From positions 1 to 39,938 of IMG/VR virus record IMGVR_UViG_3300044726_000041: a DNA stretch of 39,938 nt. The stretch is one strand, 5' to 3'. The stretch is from a virus. Below, one piece after another: positions 12,994 to 22,118 of this stretch; the stretch's first letter is position 1; each line of letters begins with the position of its first letter. The position numbers and the translations under genes are program-made. A model generated the notes under the pieces. That model did not search any database and was not told the origin of the DNA. It saw only the letters and a list, made by a program, of their open reading frames with translations.

Positions 12994-15060
12994 ATGGCTG
13001 CTGAAGGATTTACCAAGATCGAATCCCTGAAAGAACAGACCTCCAAAGAGGGTGGAGATTATCAACGTTGGATTTCAGAGCTTCAAGCAGCGGACAAAGA
13101 GTCTGATAAATGGCGCAAGAAGGGGCGCAAGATAGTCAAGGAATACCGTGCGGAACGCTCAGAAGCGTCGGGTCTTGATGTTTCAATGGAGCGTCGATTC
13201 AATTTGTTTGCGGCGAACGTCAATATTCTCCAAACATCGCTGATGAATCAGGCTCCCTCCGCCACGGTCAATCGGGAGTTCAAAGACGCGTCTGACGACG
13301 TAGCGCGCATCGCGTGCAACATTCTCGAGCGTGCGCTTAATTCGCACAACAATCGCAACTTCAAGATCGTCAATATCTTGAAGCAAGTCGTACAGGATAT
13401 GCTTGTTCCGGGTCTGGGCTTGTCGTGGCACACTTACTACGCTGAGACTGAAGCTAAGACTCAGGAGCCTACGGAGGCCATGCTTCAAGCCAATCCTGAA
13501 GCCAAAGGGCTTGAGTATGATGAGGTCGTCAAAGAAGAGATCAGAGACGAGTACGTGTATTGGGAGGATTTGGCTTGGTCGCCCGCGCGTACCTGGGAAG
13601 AGGTTCGCTGGATTGCTCGCAAGACGTACCTGACGAAGGATCAAGGTACGAAGCGATTTGGTAAAGCCTTCAAGGACGTACCGCTGGATTACGCCCCCAA
13701 GAAACAAGACAGTTCGGTTGAGACTAAGAATGCGGTATTCCAGCAGGCTATTGTATTTGAAATTTGGGACAGGGATTCCAAGAAGGTCATTTGGCTGAAT
13801 AAGAATCACGATAAGATTCTGGAAGAGAAAGATGACTTCCTAGAGCTAGATGGGTTCTTCCCTTGCCCGAAGCCACTCGTCTCGACGATGAGCAACGGGC
13901 AGTTTGTCCCCATTCCAGATTTTGAGTACGCCAAGGATCAGTACCGTGAGCTCAATGAAGTTAACACAAGAATCGGGCTACTGGTACGCGCGTGCCGCGT
14001 TGCGGGAGTATACGACAAATCCGCTCCCCAAGTCGCCACCTTGCTCAACAACGCTGCAGAGAATACGCTTGTCGCGGTGGACCAATGGGCGGCATTCGCT
14101 GAGAAGGGCGGCATTAAAGGTGTAATCGACTGGATTCCGCTAGAGCAGATCGTCGCGACCATCGATCAGTTGCTTAAGGCTCGTGAGGACATCAAGCAGC
14201 AGATTTATGAGATCACGGGGATGGCGGATATCATCCGGGGAGCCACGAAGGCCAGTGAAACGCTCGGCGCGCAGAAGATCAAGGCCCAATATGCGTCGAT
14301 GCGGATTCAAGAACGCCAGAAGGCGGTGGTCGAGTTCAGTTCGTCTATCTTTGATATCCAAGCGCAGCTTATGCGCAAGCATATGGACATCAGCGAGATT
14401 GCGAAGCTGGCTCAGGTTGACTTCATGGCTGAGGATCCACAAGCAATACAGCAAGCTCTCAAACTCATCAAGATGCCTGAGTTTGTGCTTCGCTCGCAAG
14501 TGGAGTCGGACACGCTCTCCGACATTGATTTCCAGGCGGAGAAGTCTGATCGCATGGAGTATATGCAAACGATCTCGAATTACTTGAAAGACATGCTCCC
14601 GCACATACAAAACGACCCAATGATGGGGCCGTTTCTGCTTCAATTGCTTCAATTCTCCCTCGCCGGATTCAAGATCGGCAAGAAATTTGAGGGCGAGCTC
14701 GACAAGACATTCCAAGCCATTCAGCAGAAGATTGCTAATCCTCCGCCGCCAGAGAAAACCCCTGAAGAGAAGAAGGTTGAAGGTGAGCTTCAGATTATGC
14801 AAGCTGAGGGCGAAGAGCGCAAGGAGGAGCATGGCCTGAAGATGGAAGAAATGAAGATGGGGATGCAGACCAAGGCTCAGGAGAACAAACTCAAGCTCGT
14901 AGGCAAGCAGGACGAGCTTCGGGTCAAGCAACAAGCTAATGCTCAGAAAATGGAGCAGAATACCGCTCAGTTTTGGCAGCGTATGCAACAAGATGCGCAG
15001 CGGGCCCAGCAAGAGCAGGCTAATGCGTTCATGACAGGAGGCGGGGGTGGCAACGCGTAG
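12994..15060 (+). CDS. Portal protein (P22/BPP-1-like)
   Basis: The 688-residue protein has the length and features of podoviral head-tail connectors: a helical N-terminus, a central alpha/beta body, and the conserved segment GMADIIRGATKASETLGAQKIKAQYASMRIQERQ near residues 408-441, typical of P22-type portals. The C-terminal 120 residues form a long Glu/Lys/Gln/Met-rich coiled coil ending in a Gly tail, consistent with a barrel. A TTG two codons upstream is possible, but AAGGG is better spaced for the ATG at 12994. It forms the dodecameric channel for DNA entry and exit and docks the terminase. Confidence 0.9.
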   Translation: MAAEGFTKIESLKEQTSKEGGDYQRWISELQAADKESDKWRKKGRKIVKEYRAERSEASGLDVSMERRFNLFAANVNILQTSLMNQAPSATVNREFKDASDDVARIACNILERALNSHNNRNFKIVNILKQVVQDMLVPGLGLSWHTYYAETEAKTQEPTEAMLQANPEAKGLEYDEVVKEEIRDEYVYWEDLAWSPARTWEEVRWIARKTYLTKDQGTKRFGKAFKDVPLDYAPKKQDSSVETKNAVFQQAIVFEIWDRDSKKVIWLNKNHDKILEEKDDFLELDGFFPCPKPLVSTMSNGQFVPIPDFEYAKDQYRELNEVNTRIGLLVRACRVAGVYDKSAPQVATLLNNAAENTLVAVDQWAAFAEKGGIKGVIDWIPLEQIVATIDQLLKAREDIKQQIYEITGMADIIRGATKASETLGAQKIKAQYASMRIQERQKAVVEFSSSIFDIQAQLMRKHMDISEIAKLAQVDFMAEDPQAIQQALKLIKMPEFVLRSQVESDTLSDIDFQAEKSDRMEYMQTISNYLKDMLPHIQNDPMMGPFLLQLLQFSLAGFKIGKKFEGELDKTFQAIQQKIANPPPPEKTPEEKKVEGELQIMQAEGEERKEEHGLKMEEMKMGMQTKAQENKLKLVGKQDELRVKQQANAQKMEQNTAQFWQRMQQDAQRAQQEQANAFMTGGGGGNA

Positions 15061-15373
15061 GTTTAGGTTCAGCGCCGCTGAGGGTAAGCTTGTCGAGTTC
15101 ACTGAGCCTGAGGCTCGTGGCGTGCAGATCATCGGAGACAGTCACTACGATGGACTACAAGCTACCGATGGGACTGATATCTCATCCCGAGCCAAGCACA
15201 AAGCCTACATGAAGAAGAACGGGCTGACTATCGCTGACGACTTCAAGGAAACTTGGGCGAAGGCTGAAGAGAAACGAGCAGATTTCTACCAGGGAAAGGG
15301 CGGGTCTGTATCTCGCGAAGACATCGGACGAGCTATACACGAATTAGAGTCAAAAACCAAGCGAAACCGCTAG
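15047..15373 (+). CDS. Conserved head-module protein, unknown role
   Basis: The 108-residue protein carries DSHYDGLQATDGTDISSRAKHKAYMKKNGLTIADDFKETW, a pattern that I recall from small proteins encoded beside podoviral portals. It starts at a GTG with a strong AGGAGG and overlaps the portal gene by 14 bases in another frame. Its C-terminus, rich in Lys/Arg, contains the upstream element of promoter P6. It may be a minor head or scaffold-associated protein; no catalytic motif is seen. Confidence 0.72.
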   Translation: MATRRFRFSAAEGKLVEFTEPEARGVQIIGDSHYDGLQATDGTDISSRAKHKAYMKKNGLTIADDFKETWAKAEEKRADFYQGKGGSVSREDIGRAIHELESKTKRNR

Positions 15374-15400
15374 ACTTGGAAGCTGTTTTAGGCGTATAAT
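15371..15400 (+). promoter_or_regulatory. Sigma-70-like promoter (P6) for scaffold and capsid
   Basis: -35 TAGACT (15371-15376), 18-base spacer ending GGCG, -10 TATAAT (15395-15400). Upstream CCAAGCGAAACCGC matches the elements of P1, P2 and P8. It would boost expression of the scaffold and major capsid genes up to the terminator at 17487-17524. Confidence 0.75.
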
Positions 15401-15422
15401 CTATTGATCAGGCGAAAATCTA

Positions 15423-16478
15423 ATGGCCAACGAAGAAGCACTGCTAGAACCTGTCGAAACCACTGAGGCGCCACCGTCCCTCAGGGAGACAATCGAGGCA
15501 GCGGTTGATGAACAAGCACCCGAGTCGCTGGAATCTGGCACTCCTGTACCTGCGGGTGAAGGAAAGGCTGAGAAGCTTCCTGAATCGAAGCCCGCCGGTG
15601 AAGTAGCAAAGTCTGCCGAGAAAGCCGCTGGAACAGCCCCAACCCCCGACCCGAAGGCTGCTCCGGCGGCAGGAGCTACTGAACTCAAGGCTCCTGCTCA
15701 GTGGAAGCCTGAGGTACGGGAGCATTGGAACAAGCTGCCTAGGGCAGTGCAAGAAGAAATTGTCCGTCGGGAAGCTGACTCGCTGCGTTTGATCGGCTCG
15801 GTAGGTCCCAAGATTCGGGCGGCTGATGAGATAGCCCAGCAGATACAGCCGTTTGCGGAGCGCCTGCAACAAAATGGCGTGCCCCCGATGTCGTTTGTCC
15901 AAGATTTATTCTCCACCGCTAGGTCGTTGGCTGGGGGAGATCAGCAGACCAAAGCTGAAGTTGTAGCAAATATCGTTCAGTCGTATGGTGTTAATTTGCA
16001 GGCGCTCGATGCAGCCCTAACTAGGCGAGTCAGCGCACCCGCTGAAGTGCACCAAGCTCGTCAGATGATGACGAGAATGCAGTATCAGCAGTTGCATCAG
16101 CAAGCCTCCCAGGAACACGAAAACCTGGCGGTAGCTGAAAGTGCAATCGCTGAGTTCGGAGCTGATCCGAAGCACGAGTTCTTTGCAGACGTACGGGACA
16201 TGATGGCAGACCTGGTAGAATCCGGCAAGGTGAATAGCCTTGACGACGCCTATACAGCTGCTATCTGGGCTAATCCCGGTACTCGCAAGATCCTCCTTCA
16301 GAGAGAAGCGCAGTCGCGCGTAGCAACTAAGACCAAGCGCGCGGAAGCTGCACGCCACGCTAGTTCTGCAGTCCATGGCTCGCCCACATACAGTCCGGGG
16401 GCTGCCAATGGGGCTGCGGAGAATCAATCGTTGCGGCAGTCTATCGAAGCAGCCTTCGACGAGCACACCTCTCTTTAG
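15423..16478 (+). CDS. Putative capsid scaffolding protein
   Basis: The 351-residue protein has an acidic, Pro/Glu/Ala-rich disordered N-terminus (about 1-85), a helical Gln-rich middle (about 85-290) and a C-terminal region ending in a short basic then acidic helix. It lies between the portal and major capsid genes, the standard site of a scaffold, and has the acidic-disordered plus helical make-up of that class. It should guide prohead assembly and then leave or be degraded. It follows its own promoter (15371-15400) and is 9 bases from the capsid gene. Confidence 0.75.
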   Translation: MANEEALLEPVETTEAPPSLRETIEAAVDEQAPESLESGTPVPAGEGKAEKLPESKPAGEVAKSAEKAAGTAPTPDPKAAPAAGATELKAPAQWKPEVREHWNKLPRAVQEEIVRREADSLRLIGSVGPKIRAADEIAQQIQPFAERLQQNGVPPMSFVQDLFSTARSLAGGDQQTKAEVVANIVQSYGVNLQALDAALTRRVSAPAEVHQARQMMTRMQYQQLHQQASQEHENLAVAESAIAEFGADPKHEFFADVRDMMADLVESGKVNSLDDAYTAAIWANPGTRKILLQREAQSRVATKTKRAEAARHASSAVHGSPTYSPGAANGAAENQSLRQSIEAAFDEHTSL

Positions 16479-16487
16479 GAGTAACCC

Positions 16488-17468
16488 ATGTCTTTCCCGA
16501 ATGTAACTGATATCGTCGCCACGACGATTCAGAATCGATCGAAACAGATCGCCGACAACGTCACGAAGAACAACGCGCTGAGTGCGAAGCTGCAACAGCG
16601 CGGGAACATTCGCACGTTCTCCGGCGGCAACACGATCATGGAAGAACTGTCGTTCGCTGAAAATGCGAACGGCGGCTGGTACAGTGGGTATGATCTGCTC
16701 CCCGTTGCAGCGCAGGACGTCATCAGCGCTGCGGAGTACGCCATTAAGCAGCTGGCGTGCCCGATCGTCATGTCCGGTCTTGAACAACTCCAGAACGCGG
16801 GCAAGGAGCAGATGATCGACCTGCTGGAATCACGCATCAATGTCGCCGAAGCAACGATGGCGAACCTGCTGTCGGGCGGACTGTACTCCGATGGTACTGG
16901 CTCGGGCGGCAAGGAACTGACCGGCCTGAATGCCGCCGTACCAACGAATCCTGCAACGGGTACCTACGGGGGCATAGACCGTGCAACGTGGACGTTCTGG
17001 CGTCCGAAGGTGGTCGGTCGGTCAGCTCTCGCCGTTCCCGGCCCAATTACGCCCACGAACGTCGGCGAGGCCATGAACAAGCTCTGGGCCCAGCTCGTTC
17101 GTGGGTCGGATCGTCCCGACCTGATCGTGACGGACTCCGTTTTCTGGGGTACCTACGTGGCCAGTCTTCAGGCGCTGCAACGCTTCACGCAGGCTGAGAC
17201 GGGCAAGCTCGGCTTCCCGTCACTGAAGTACATGGATGCGGACATCGTACTGGATGGCGGTATCGGTGGTTTCTGCCCCGCCAGCACGATGTTCTTCCTC
17301 AACACCAAGTACATCAGCCTGCGTCCGCACTCGGCGCGCAACATGGTTCCGCTGTCGCCAAATCGGCGCTATGCGATCAACCAAGACGCCGAGGTGCAGA
17401 TTCTGGCGTGGGCCGGTAATCTCACGGTTCGGGGCGAGCAGTTCCAAGGCCGTCTGATCGACGCATAG
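16488..17468 (+). CDS. Major capsid protein
   Basis: The 326-residue protein follows the scaffold gene and has sequence typical of podoviral HK97-fold coats: a long N-terminal helix region, SGLEQLQNAGKEQMIDLLESRINVAEATMANLL (spine-helix-like), the LIVTDSVFWGTYVASLQALQRF segment and a beta-rich C-terminus. The similarity I recognise is to BPP-1-like and other betaproteobacterial podophage coats. AGGAG precedes the ATG. The gene is flanked by a promoter two genes upstream and a terminator directly downstream, giving a strongly expressed scaffold-capsid unit. Confidence 0.88.
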   Translation: MSFPNVTDIVATTIQNRSKQIADNVTKNNALSAKLQQRGNIRTFSGGNTIMEELSFAENANGGWYSGYDLLPVAAQDVISAAEYAIKQLACPIVMSGLEQLQNAGKEQMIDLLESRINVAEATMANLLSGGLYSDGTGSGGKELTGLNAAVPTNPATGTYGGIDRATWTFWRPKVVGRSALAVPGPITPTNVGEAMNKLWAQLVRGSDRPDLIVTDSVFWGTYVASLQALQRFTQAETGKLGFPSLKYMDADIVLDGGIGGFCPASTMFFLNTKYISLRPHSARNMVPLSPNRRYAINQDAEVQILAWAGNLTVRGEQFQGRLIDA

Positions 17469-17486
17469 GAACAACCTACCTGTCTG

Positions 17487-17524
17487 ACCGGTGGGCTTTG
17501 TCGCGAGGCTCACCGGTTCTTTTT
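17487..17524 (+). terminator. Intrinsic terminator after major capsid gene
   Basis: ACCGGTG (17487-17493) pairs with CACCGGT (17511-17517), followed by TCTTTTT. It is on the plus strand just after the capsid gene. Confidence 0.85.
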
Positions 17525-17537
17525 CAAGGAGATCAGA

Positions 17538-18185
17538 ATGCCCGCATACGCAATGGGGATGGCTCGGTCGGTTCCAAACGACCTAAACCTGAATAACGGG
17601 GCTGCCAACTCCAACCCTGTAGCAAATCCTGCGATCGGTAAGCAAGTACTCATGAACCCTTTCGGTGGACCCAAAGGGTCGGCTTTCGACAAGGATTCGG
17701 TCAACAATGCGTCGACTGGTGCTTTGAGCACTGGTATCGGCATTGGTCTGAACGCCGAGTCGCCTGGTGGTATCGACGCGCTGTATACTGCCGTCGGTGG
17801 ACCGAAGTCAGGTTTCAGCGACGACTACACTCCAGGCGTGACCCTACCCAATGGCGTCGCTGCGACGGATTCTCGTCTTGTCGCTATCGGGGGTGGCAAG
17901 AGTGTAATTACAGCCGGTGCTGGTTCTGACTGGTCGCGCGGAACGTCTGCCCCCGTTCCGTACACTCTGGGCTTCGCGCTCGCAGCGTTCGGTGGTGGCG
18001 GATCACGGGACGGTGGCGCCGGCCCGATCTTCACGAGCTTCCCGCTGAAGACTGTTACAGCCGCTGGTGCGGTCGCCATCGCTGGCGTCATCGAAACCGG
18101 CTTTGTCAATCGTATGGATGCGGCAATGGTAATCGGCAAGTCGCAGTTCGGCTCTGCCTCGGCTGCCCAGGTCGCACCGTCGTAA
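17538..18185 (+). CDS. Putative head decoration/cement protein
   Basis: The 215-residue protein is rich in Gly, Ala, Ser and Asn with beta-type character and no charged helices, signal or membrane segment. It lies directly after the major capsid gene and its terminator, where BPP-1-like podophages encode a cement protein that stabilises the shell. I assign this by position and composition only. It could also be another virion surface protein. AAGGAG precedes the ATG inside the end of the terminator region, so it must be reached by readthrough. Confidence 0.6.
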   Translation: MPAYAMGMARSVPNDLNLNNGAANSNPVANPAIGKQVLMNPFGGPKGSAFDKDSVNNASTGALSTGIGIGLNAESPGGIDALYTAVGGPKSGFSDDYTPGVTLPNGVAATDSRLVAIGGGKSVITAGAGSDWSRGTSAPVPYTLGFALAAFGGGGSRDGGAGPIFTSFPLKTVTAAGAVAIAGVIETGFVNRMDAAMVIGKSQFGSASAAQVAPS

Positions 18186-18194
18186 GAGGTTCCA

Positions 18195-18740
18195 ATGGAA
18201 AACCAAGCGCAAACGGACTGGTCAAAGGTCACTGACGGTGTACTGGAGAATGAGCCGCGGTACGTTCATGACTCCAAGCTTTACGTACAGTTTTATCTCC
18301 GCCCCATTCTTATGCAAACTGAGTCGGAGCAAGCTGGTCGTCCAATCTTCAAGGACGTTGTACATGTCCGCATACTTGTTCCTGGGGACAAGCTTAGTAT
18401 TGTTGATCGGCTTGCCTCTCCTGACGATAAAGCCAGGTTTGCGACTCAGTTTGCAAAGTTTGAGTCGGGCGGCTCGCAAGAAGTGGTTGGAACTCGCCTC
18501 GAAGTGGTTCCATGGATGACGAGAAGTAAGGTTGAGGAATACAAATTCTTCAACATCGTCACCGTTGAACAGCTTGCAGGGGCAAGCGACCAGGTAGGAC
18601 AGAAGTTTCCTGGTTTTCACCAGGATCGGGAGAAGTCCAAGCAATTCTTGGAGGCGACCACTGGGGTCAATGCCAAGATCAAAGAGCTTGAAGAAAAGCT
18701 CGCCAGACTTGAGGCAGAAAAGACAGCCGAAAGCGCGTAA
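18195..18740 (+). CDS. Head/tail-module protein with C-terminal coiled coil
   Basis: The 181-residue protein has a beta-rich N-terminal region (KLYVQFYLRPILMQTESEQ...VVHVRILVPGDKLSIVDRL), a central part, and a Lys/Glu coiled coil at about 150-178. It sits between the decoration candidate and the head-tail adaptor and is joined to the latter by a TAATG stop-start. Related small proteins occur at this position in other podophages, but I know no assigned function. A structural or assembly-chaperone role is likely. Confidence 0.72.
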   Translation: MENQAQTDWSKVTDGVLENEPRYVHDSKLYVQFYLRPILMQTESEQAGRPIFKDVVHVRILVPGDKLSIVDRLASPDDKARFATQFAKFESGGSQEVVGTRLEVVPWMTRSKVEEYKFFNIVTVEQLAGASDQVGQKFPGFHQDREKSKQFLEATTGVNAKIKELEEKLARLEAEKTAESA

Positions 18741-19483
18741 TGCCAGCCAATCCGCACACCACGCTGATCGAGGTAGTCAATCTCGTAGCGCAGTCTGTAG
18801 GTCACCCGTCCACGACGGACGTGGCCTCTGCTACGGATGAGGCGATACTGCGGATAGCGTTCTACGCCAACATCTGTGGCTCAGAGTTGGCTTTTATGTT
18901 CAATTGGCAGTTTTTGATGAAGACTGCCAATATCGATGTCGTTGCGGATGCGCCGGGTCAGACTGAGAAGGGCTTTGCTCTGCCCGTTGACTTCAAGGCC
19001 ATGTTGGACGATACGCACTGGGATGCCGGTACTCAGATGCCCGCTATCGGCCCCATCAATCCGCAGGACTGGCAGTGGTTGGTCGTTCGTCAAGCGATGA
19101 TCACGACCAGATTCATGTGGAGGATTCGGGACAATTTGCTCTGGATCAAGTCACCCCCAGAAACATCCAGAGTCTTGACCTTTGAGTACCTCTCCAAGTT
19201 TTGGGCCCGTGACGGTAATGACGTTGCCCCCATAGACTTACTCGCAAAGAACAGCGATTACCACATTTACCCCTGGCAGTTGATGGTCTTGTTTACCCGG
19301 GCTAAGTGGTTCGAGAATGAGGGCTATGACTCATCGGGGGCATATCTGGATTTCCAGAAAGCATTCGCGTACGAGACAGGAACCAATCAGGGGGCTACGT
19401 CGCTCAGTCTCGTGCCCGGTGTGGGCTACCCCTACATCAGTGTAGCCCGCAATATTCCTGATTCGGGCTATGGCTCGGCTTAG
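18740..19483 (+). CDS. Head-tail adaptor (tail tubular protein A-like)
   Basis: The 247-residue protein has the layout of podoviral adaptor proteins: N-terminal helices (TLIEVVNLVAQSVG...EAILRIAFYANICGSEL), a middle with VVRQAMITTRFMWRIRDNLLWI, and a helix-rich C-terminal part. Such proteins sit under the portal ring and connect it to the nozzle. The TAATG overlap with the upstream gene and the 14-base overlap with the nozzle gene fit this order. Assignment is by position and pattern. Confidence 0.68.
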   Translation: MPANPHTTLIEVVNLVAQSVGHPSTTDVASATDEAILRIAFYANICGSELAFMFNWQFLMKTANIDVVADAPGQTEKGFALPVDFKAMLDDTHWDAGTQMPAIGPINPQDWQWLVVRQAMITTRFMWRIRDNLLWIKSPPETSRVLTFEYLSKFWARDGNDVAPIDLLAKNSDYHIYPWQLMVLFTRAKWFENEGYDSSGAYLDFQKAFAYETGTNQGATSLSLVPGVGYPYISVARNIPDSGYGSA

Positions 19484-21107
19484 AGTCCGCCAAGCTCAAC
19501 AGCGCCAAGCTCGGCTTACCATGCCGCTCGGAGGGCTGAACTATACCGACAGCATGTTGACCACGCCTCCGCAAGACGCGTGGATGTTAGATAATTTCAT
19601 AGCTCGTCCATTCGGTGTTGAAGTTCGCAAGGGTACGCGCTATTGGGTACCTCTAGCCAATTCGTTTGCGAATGAAGTACGGTCGATCATCCCGTATACC
19701 GCCCAGTCTGGACTCAATAGCAAGCTATTTGCCTCTCAGGCTCTGGCTACTAGCATTTTGTATGACATCACCAGTCCGAACACAGCACCGACCGTATCGC
19801 TGACTCCCTCCACCCCATCGGACGTTCCGGGTGAGTGGTTCTACACGAATTTTACCAATCCGTCCGGTGGGTTTCTTTGTGTTGTAGCGGCGGGGGCAGG
19901 ATATTACACGTATACGTCGGCGGGATGGGTGGAGCATGTTAACGGCACGTCGCCGGGACAGATTGAGTTTCCAGCAGGAGATACCACTACCACTAAGAAC
20001 TTCTGCTTTATATGGACTTGGAAGAACCGCATTTGGTTCCTCAAGCGTGACTCGTCGGTGGCCTATTACCTCCCCATTAACCAGATTGCAGGTAAGGTAG
20101 CCTCATTTGATTTCGGGGCTCAGCTCGAGCATGGGGGGTCGCTGAACTACGCTACGGGTTGGACGTATGACTCAGGCTCCGGTATGGACGATGGACTCAT
20201 CATCGTTTCAAGCGAGGGTGATGCGTTGCTTTATGAGGGCACGGATCCAGCCAGTGCAGCCACTTTTCAGCTTAAGGGGTGTTGGTACTTGGGACGTTCG
20301 CCAATTGGTCGTCGGTCATATTGTCAGCATGGGGGCAATCTCTTATTTCTGACGGAGTACGGCATTTCAACCGCCAGCGATATGGTTGCGGGTAAGCTTC
20401 ATGTCTCCGATCTATCGGGTAGTACAGGTTTTAAGGTCAATCCGCATCTGTCTCGGATCGTCTCACAATATGTCAATTTCAGATATTGGTTCTTGCTCCC
20501 GTATCCGACTGAAGAGCTTTTGATTGTAGGCTCGCCTTGGGTAAATGAGGACATCGCGGTACGTCAATCGTTTGTGATGAATTCCATTACAAACGCTTGG
20601 AGTACTGTTAGCGAAATGGATATGCTGTGTGCCGAGGTATATCAGGGTATGCTGATATACGGCACTCGCGATGGCAAAGTGATTCGGGGCTTGACGGGAT
20701 ATCAAGATGGTGTATCCGCAGATGGCCTAGTTCTAGGTTCAGAGGTGACGGGTCGTCTCATGAGTAGCTTCCAGGATTTGGGAAGCCCCACTATGAATAA
20801 ACGTGCACTGCGAGTAAAGGTGTACGGCTTCATAGATACACAGCCGTCGATCTTCGTAATCATGAAGGATGAGTACAAGGTCAACGATCTCCTGAGTACT
20901 CCTGCCCCCGTTCTGTCCACTCTGCCTTCTTGGGACGTAGCGATCTGGGATCAGTCTCTTTGGAGTTCATCTACTAGCTCACTCCGTCGGTGGATCGGTG
21001 TTACAGGATTCGGCAAGAAACTGTCTACTCAGATGGCCGTTCGCGGCTCAGGTAAGGTGCTTCTGACCGACTACGAACTGCTATTTGAACAAGGTATAGG
21101 ATTGTGA
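19470..21107 (+). CDS. Tail nozzle / packaged-DNA stabilisation protein (P22 gp10 / T7 gp12 type)
   Basis: The 545-residue beta-rich protein begins with the conserved start of nozzle proteins (LTMPLGGLNYTDSMLTTPPQDAWMLDNFIARPFGVEVRKG), followed by repeated beta-strand blocks as expected of a beta-propeller-like nozzle. In related podophages this hexamer closes the portal and carries the tail fibres. The length is close to P22 gp10 (about 470) and BPP-1-like homologues. It starts inside the adaptor gene and ends in a GTGA overlap with the cupin gene. Confidence 0.8.
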   Translation: MARLRVRQAQQRQARLTMPLGGLNYTDSMLTTPPQDAWMLDNFIARPFGVEVRKGTRYWVPLANSFANEVRSIIPYTAQSGLNSKLFASQALATSILYDITSPNTAPTVSLTPSTPSDVPGEWFYTNFTNPSGGFLCVVAAGAGYYTYTSAGWVEHVNGTSPGQIEFPAGDTTTTKNFCFIWTWKNRIWFLKRDSSVAYYLPINQIAGKVASFDFGAQLEHGGSLNYATGWTYDSGSGMDDGLIIVSSEGDALLYEGTDPASAATFQLKGCWYLGRSPIGRRSYCQHGGNLLFLTEYGISTASDMVAGKLHVSDLSGSTGFKVNPHLSRIVSQYVNFRYWFLLPYPTEELLIVGSPWVNEDIAVRQSFVMNSITNAWSTVSEMDMLCAEVYQGMLIYGTRDGKVIRGLTGYQDGVSADGLVLGSEVTGRLMSSFQDLGSPTMNKRALRVKVYGFIDTQPSIFVIMKDEYKVNDLLSTPAPVLSTLPSWDVAIWDQSLWSSSTSSLRRWIGVTGFGKKLSTQMAVRGSGKVLLTDYELLFEQGIGL

Positions 21108-21529
21108 GCGAGGTCGTTACTGATTTTCGTAGCAAAGTCATTAACTTGGAGACGGAGCTACTCAAGCTTCCTCAAGTTGACGCTAAACTTGAGCACTTCT
21201 TCGCACGGGGAGTGTACGCTCGGGCGCTCCACATTCCGAAGGGGTGTACTCTGACGGGGAAGATTCACAAATACTCGCAGATCAATGTATTGTTGAAGGG
21301 AAAGATGGCGATAGCCAGCGTCGAGGGAATGAAGGAAATGGTTGCGGGCGATATCATTGAATCAGGCCCAGGGGTGAAGCGCGCGGGATATGCTCATGAA
21401 GATAGTGTATGGCTCACTATCCACGGAACTCATGAACGGGACTTGGAGCGTCTGGAGGATGAGTTGATTTCCCCCAGCTTTGAGTCTTATGACAAATTCT
21501 TACTGGAGGCTAAGCCATGTCTTGGATGA
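21104..21529 (+). CDS. Cupin-domain virion-module protein
   Basis: The 141-residue protein fits a RmlC-like cupin barrel: HIPKGCTLTGKIHKYSQINVLLKGKMAI forms the first cupin motif with a single His rather than the full His-His-Glu-His set, then VAGDIIESGPGVKRAGYAHEDSVWLTIHGT. Cupins in phage structural operons are known but their job is unclear; with incomplete metal ligands it may be structural. It starts at GTG (GTGA overlap with the nozzle gene) and overlaps the next gene by 13 bases. Confidence 0.75.
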   Translation: MSEVVTDFRSKVINLETELLKLPQVDAKLEHFFARGVYARALHIPKGCTLTGKIHKYSQINVLLKGKMAIASVEGMKEMVAGDIIESGPGVKRAGYAHEDSVWLTIHGTHERDLERLEDELISPSFESYDKFLLEAKPCLG

Positions 21530-22116
21530 CCGCAATCAGTGTAGGCGGGTCGATGCTTGGCGGTCTCATGAAGAAAAAGGGTGGAGACGCCCAAAGCGCC
21601 AATATTGAGAGGTTCCGCAAGGAAGATCTTGAGGCCAATCGTGAGAACTACGCCACTCAGTTAAGGGATTCCAGATTCGACAGGTCAAATCCTTTCCAGA
21701 ACGTCTCCTGGACGGAGGGGCCTGATGGAAAATGGACGCAAGAAAGCAAATTCGCGCCAGAACAACAAGGCCTTTTTGACAAGCAAAATTCCATTCGCGC
21801 GGCGCGTATGGCTGCGGCTACGGGCCAAGATTTATCGCGCTACAGCAAGGGGATCGACTACAACGCGATGGGGCTGGGTCACTTGGCTCAAGCTGCTGGC
21901 GCTGGCCCTGGTACTACAGGCAAGCGCCCTTGGGCTGATTCTCCTTGGGCTTCGGCTGGCGGAGAGTATTTGAATTACATGTCTGGTCCACCGGGAGGAA
22001 TGCAGCATCCGCTGTCTATGACTCCCTGGAATGTAGGTGGACAATCCCTACCTGCAGGTGGCGGGGCGCTGATGCGAGTGGGTGATGTAGCAGACAAACT
22101 TAAGATGGAGAAATAA
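21517..22116 (+). CDS. Internal virion/ejection protein candidate
   Basis: The 199-residue protein starts with a Gly-rich hydrophobic segment (TAISVGGSMLGGLMKKKGG) like those of podoviral ejection proteins, followed by a polar helical region and a Gly/Pro-rich C-terminus. It is the first of four genes (21517-27002) between nozzle and fibre, the usual place of internal virion proteins injected with DNA. GGAGG precedes the ATG. The exact role is unknown. Confidence 0.68.
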   Translation: MSWMTAISVGGSMLGGLMKKKGGDAQSANIERFRKEDLEANRENYATQLRDSRFDRSNPFQNVSWTEGPDGKWTQESKFAPEQQGLFDKQNSIRAARMAAATGQDLSRYSKGIDYNAMGLGHLAQAAGAGPGTTGKRPWADSPWASAGGEYLNYMSGPPGGMQHPLSMTPWNVGGQSLPAGGGALMRVGDVADKLKMEK

Positions 22117-22118
22117 TC

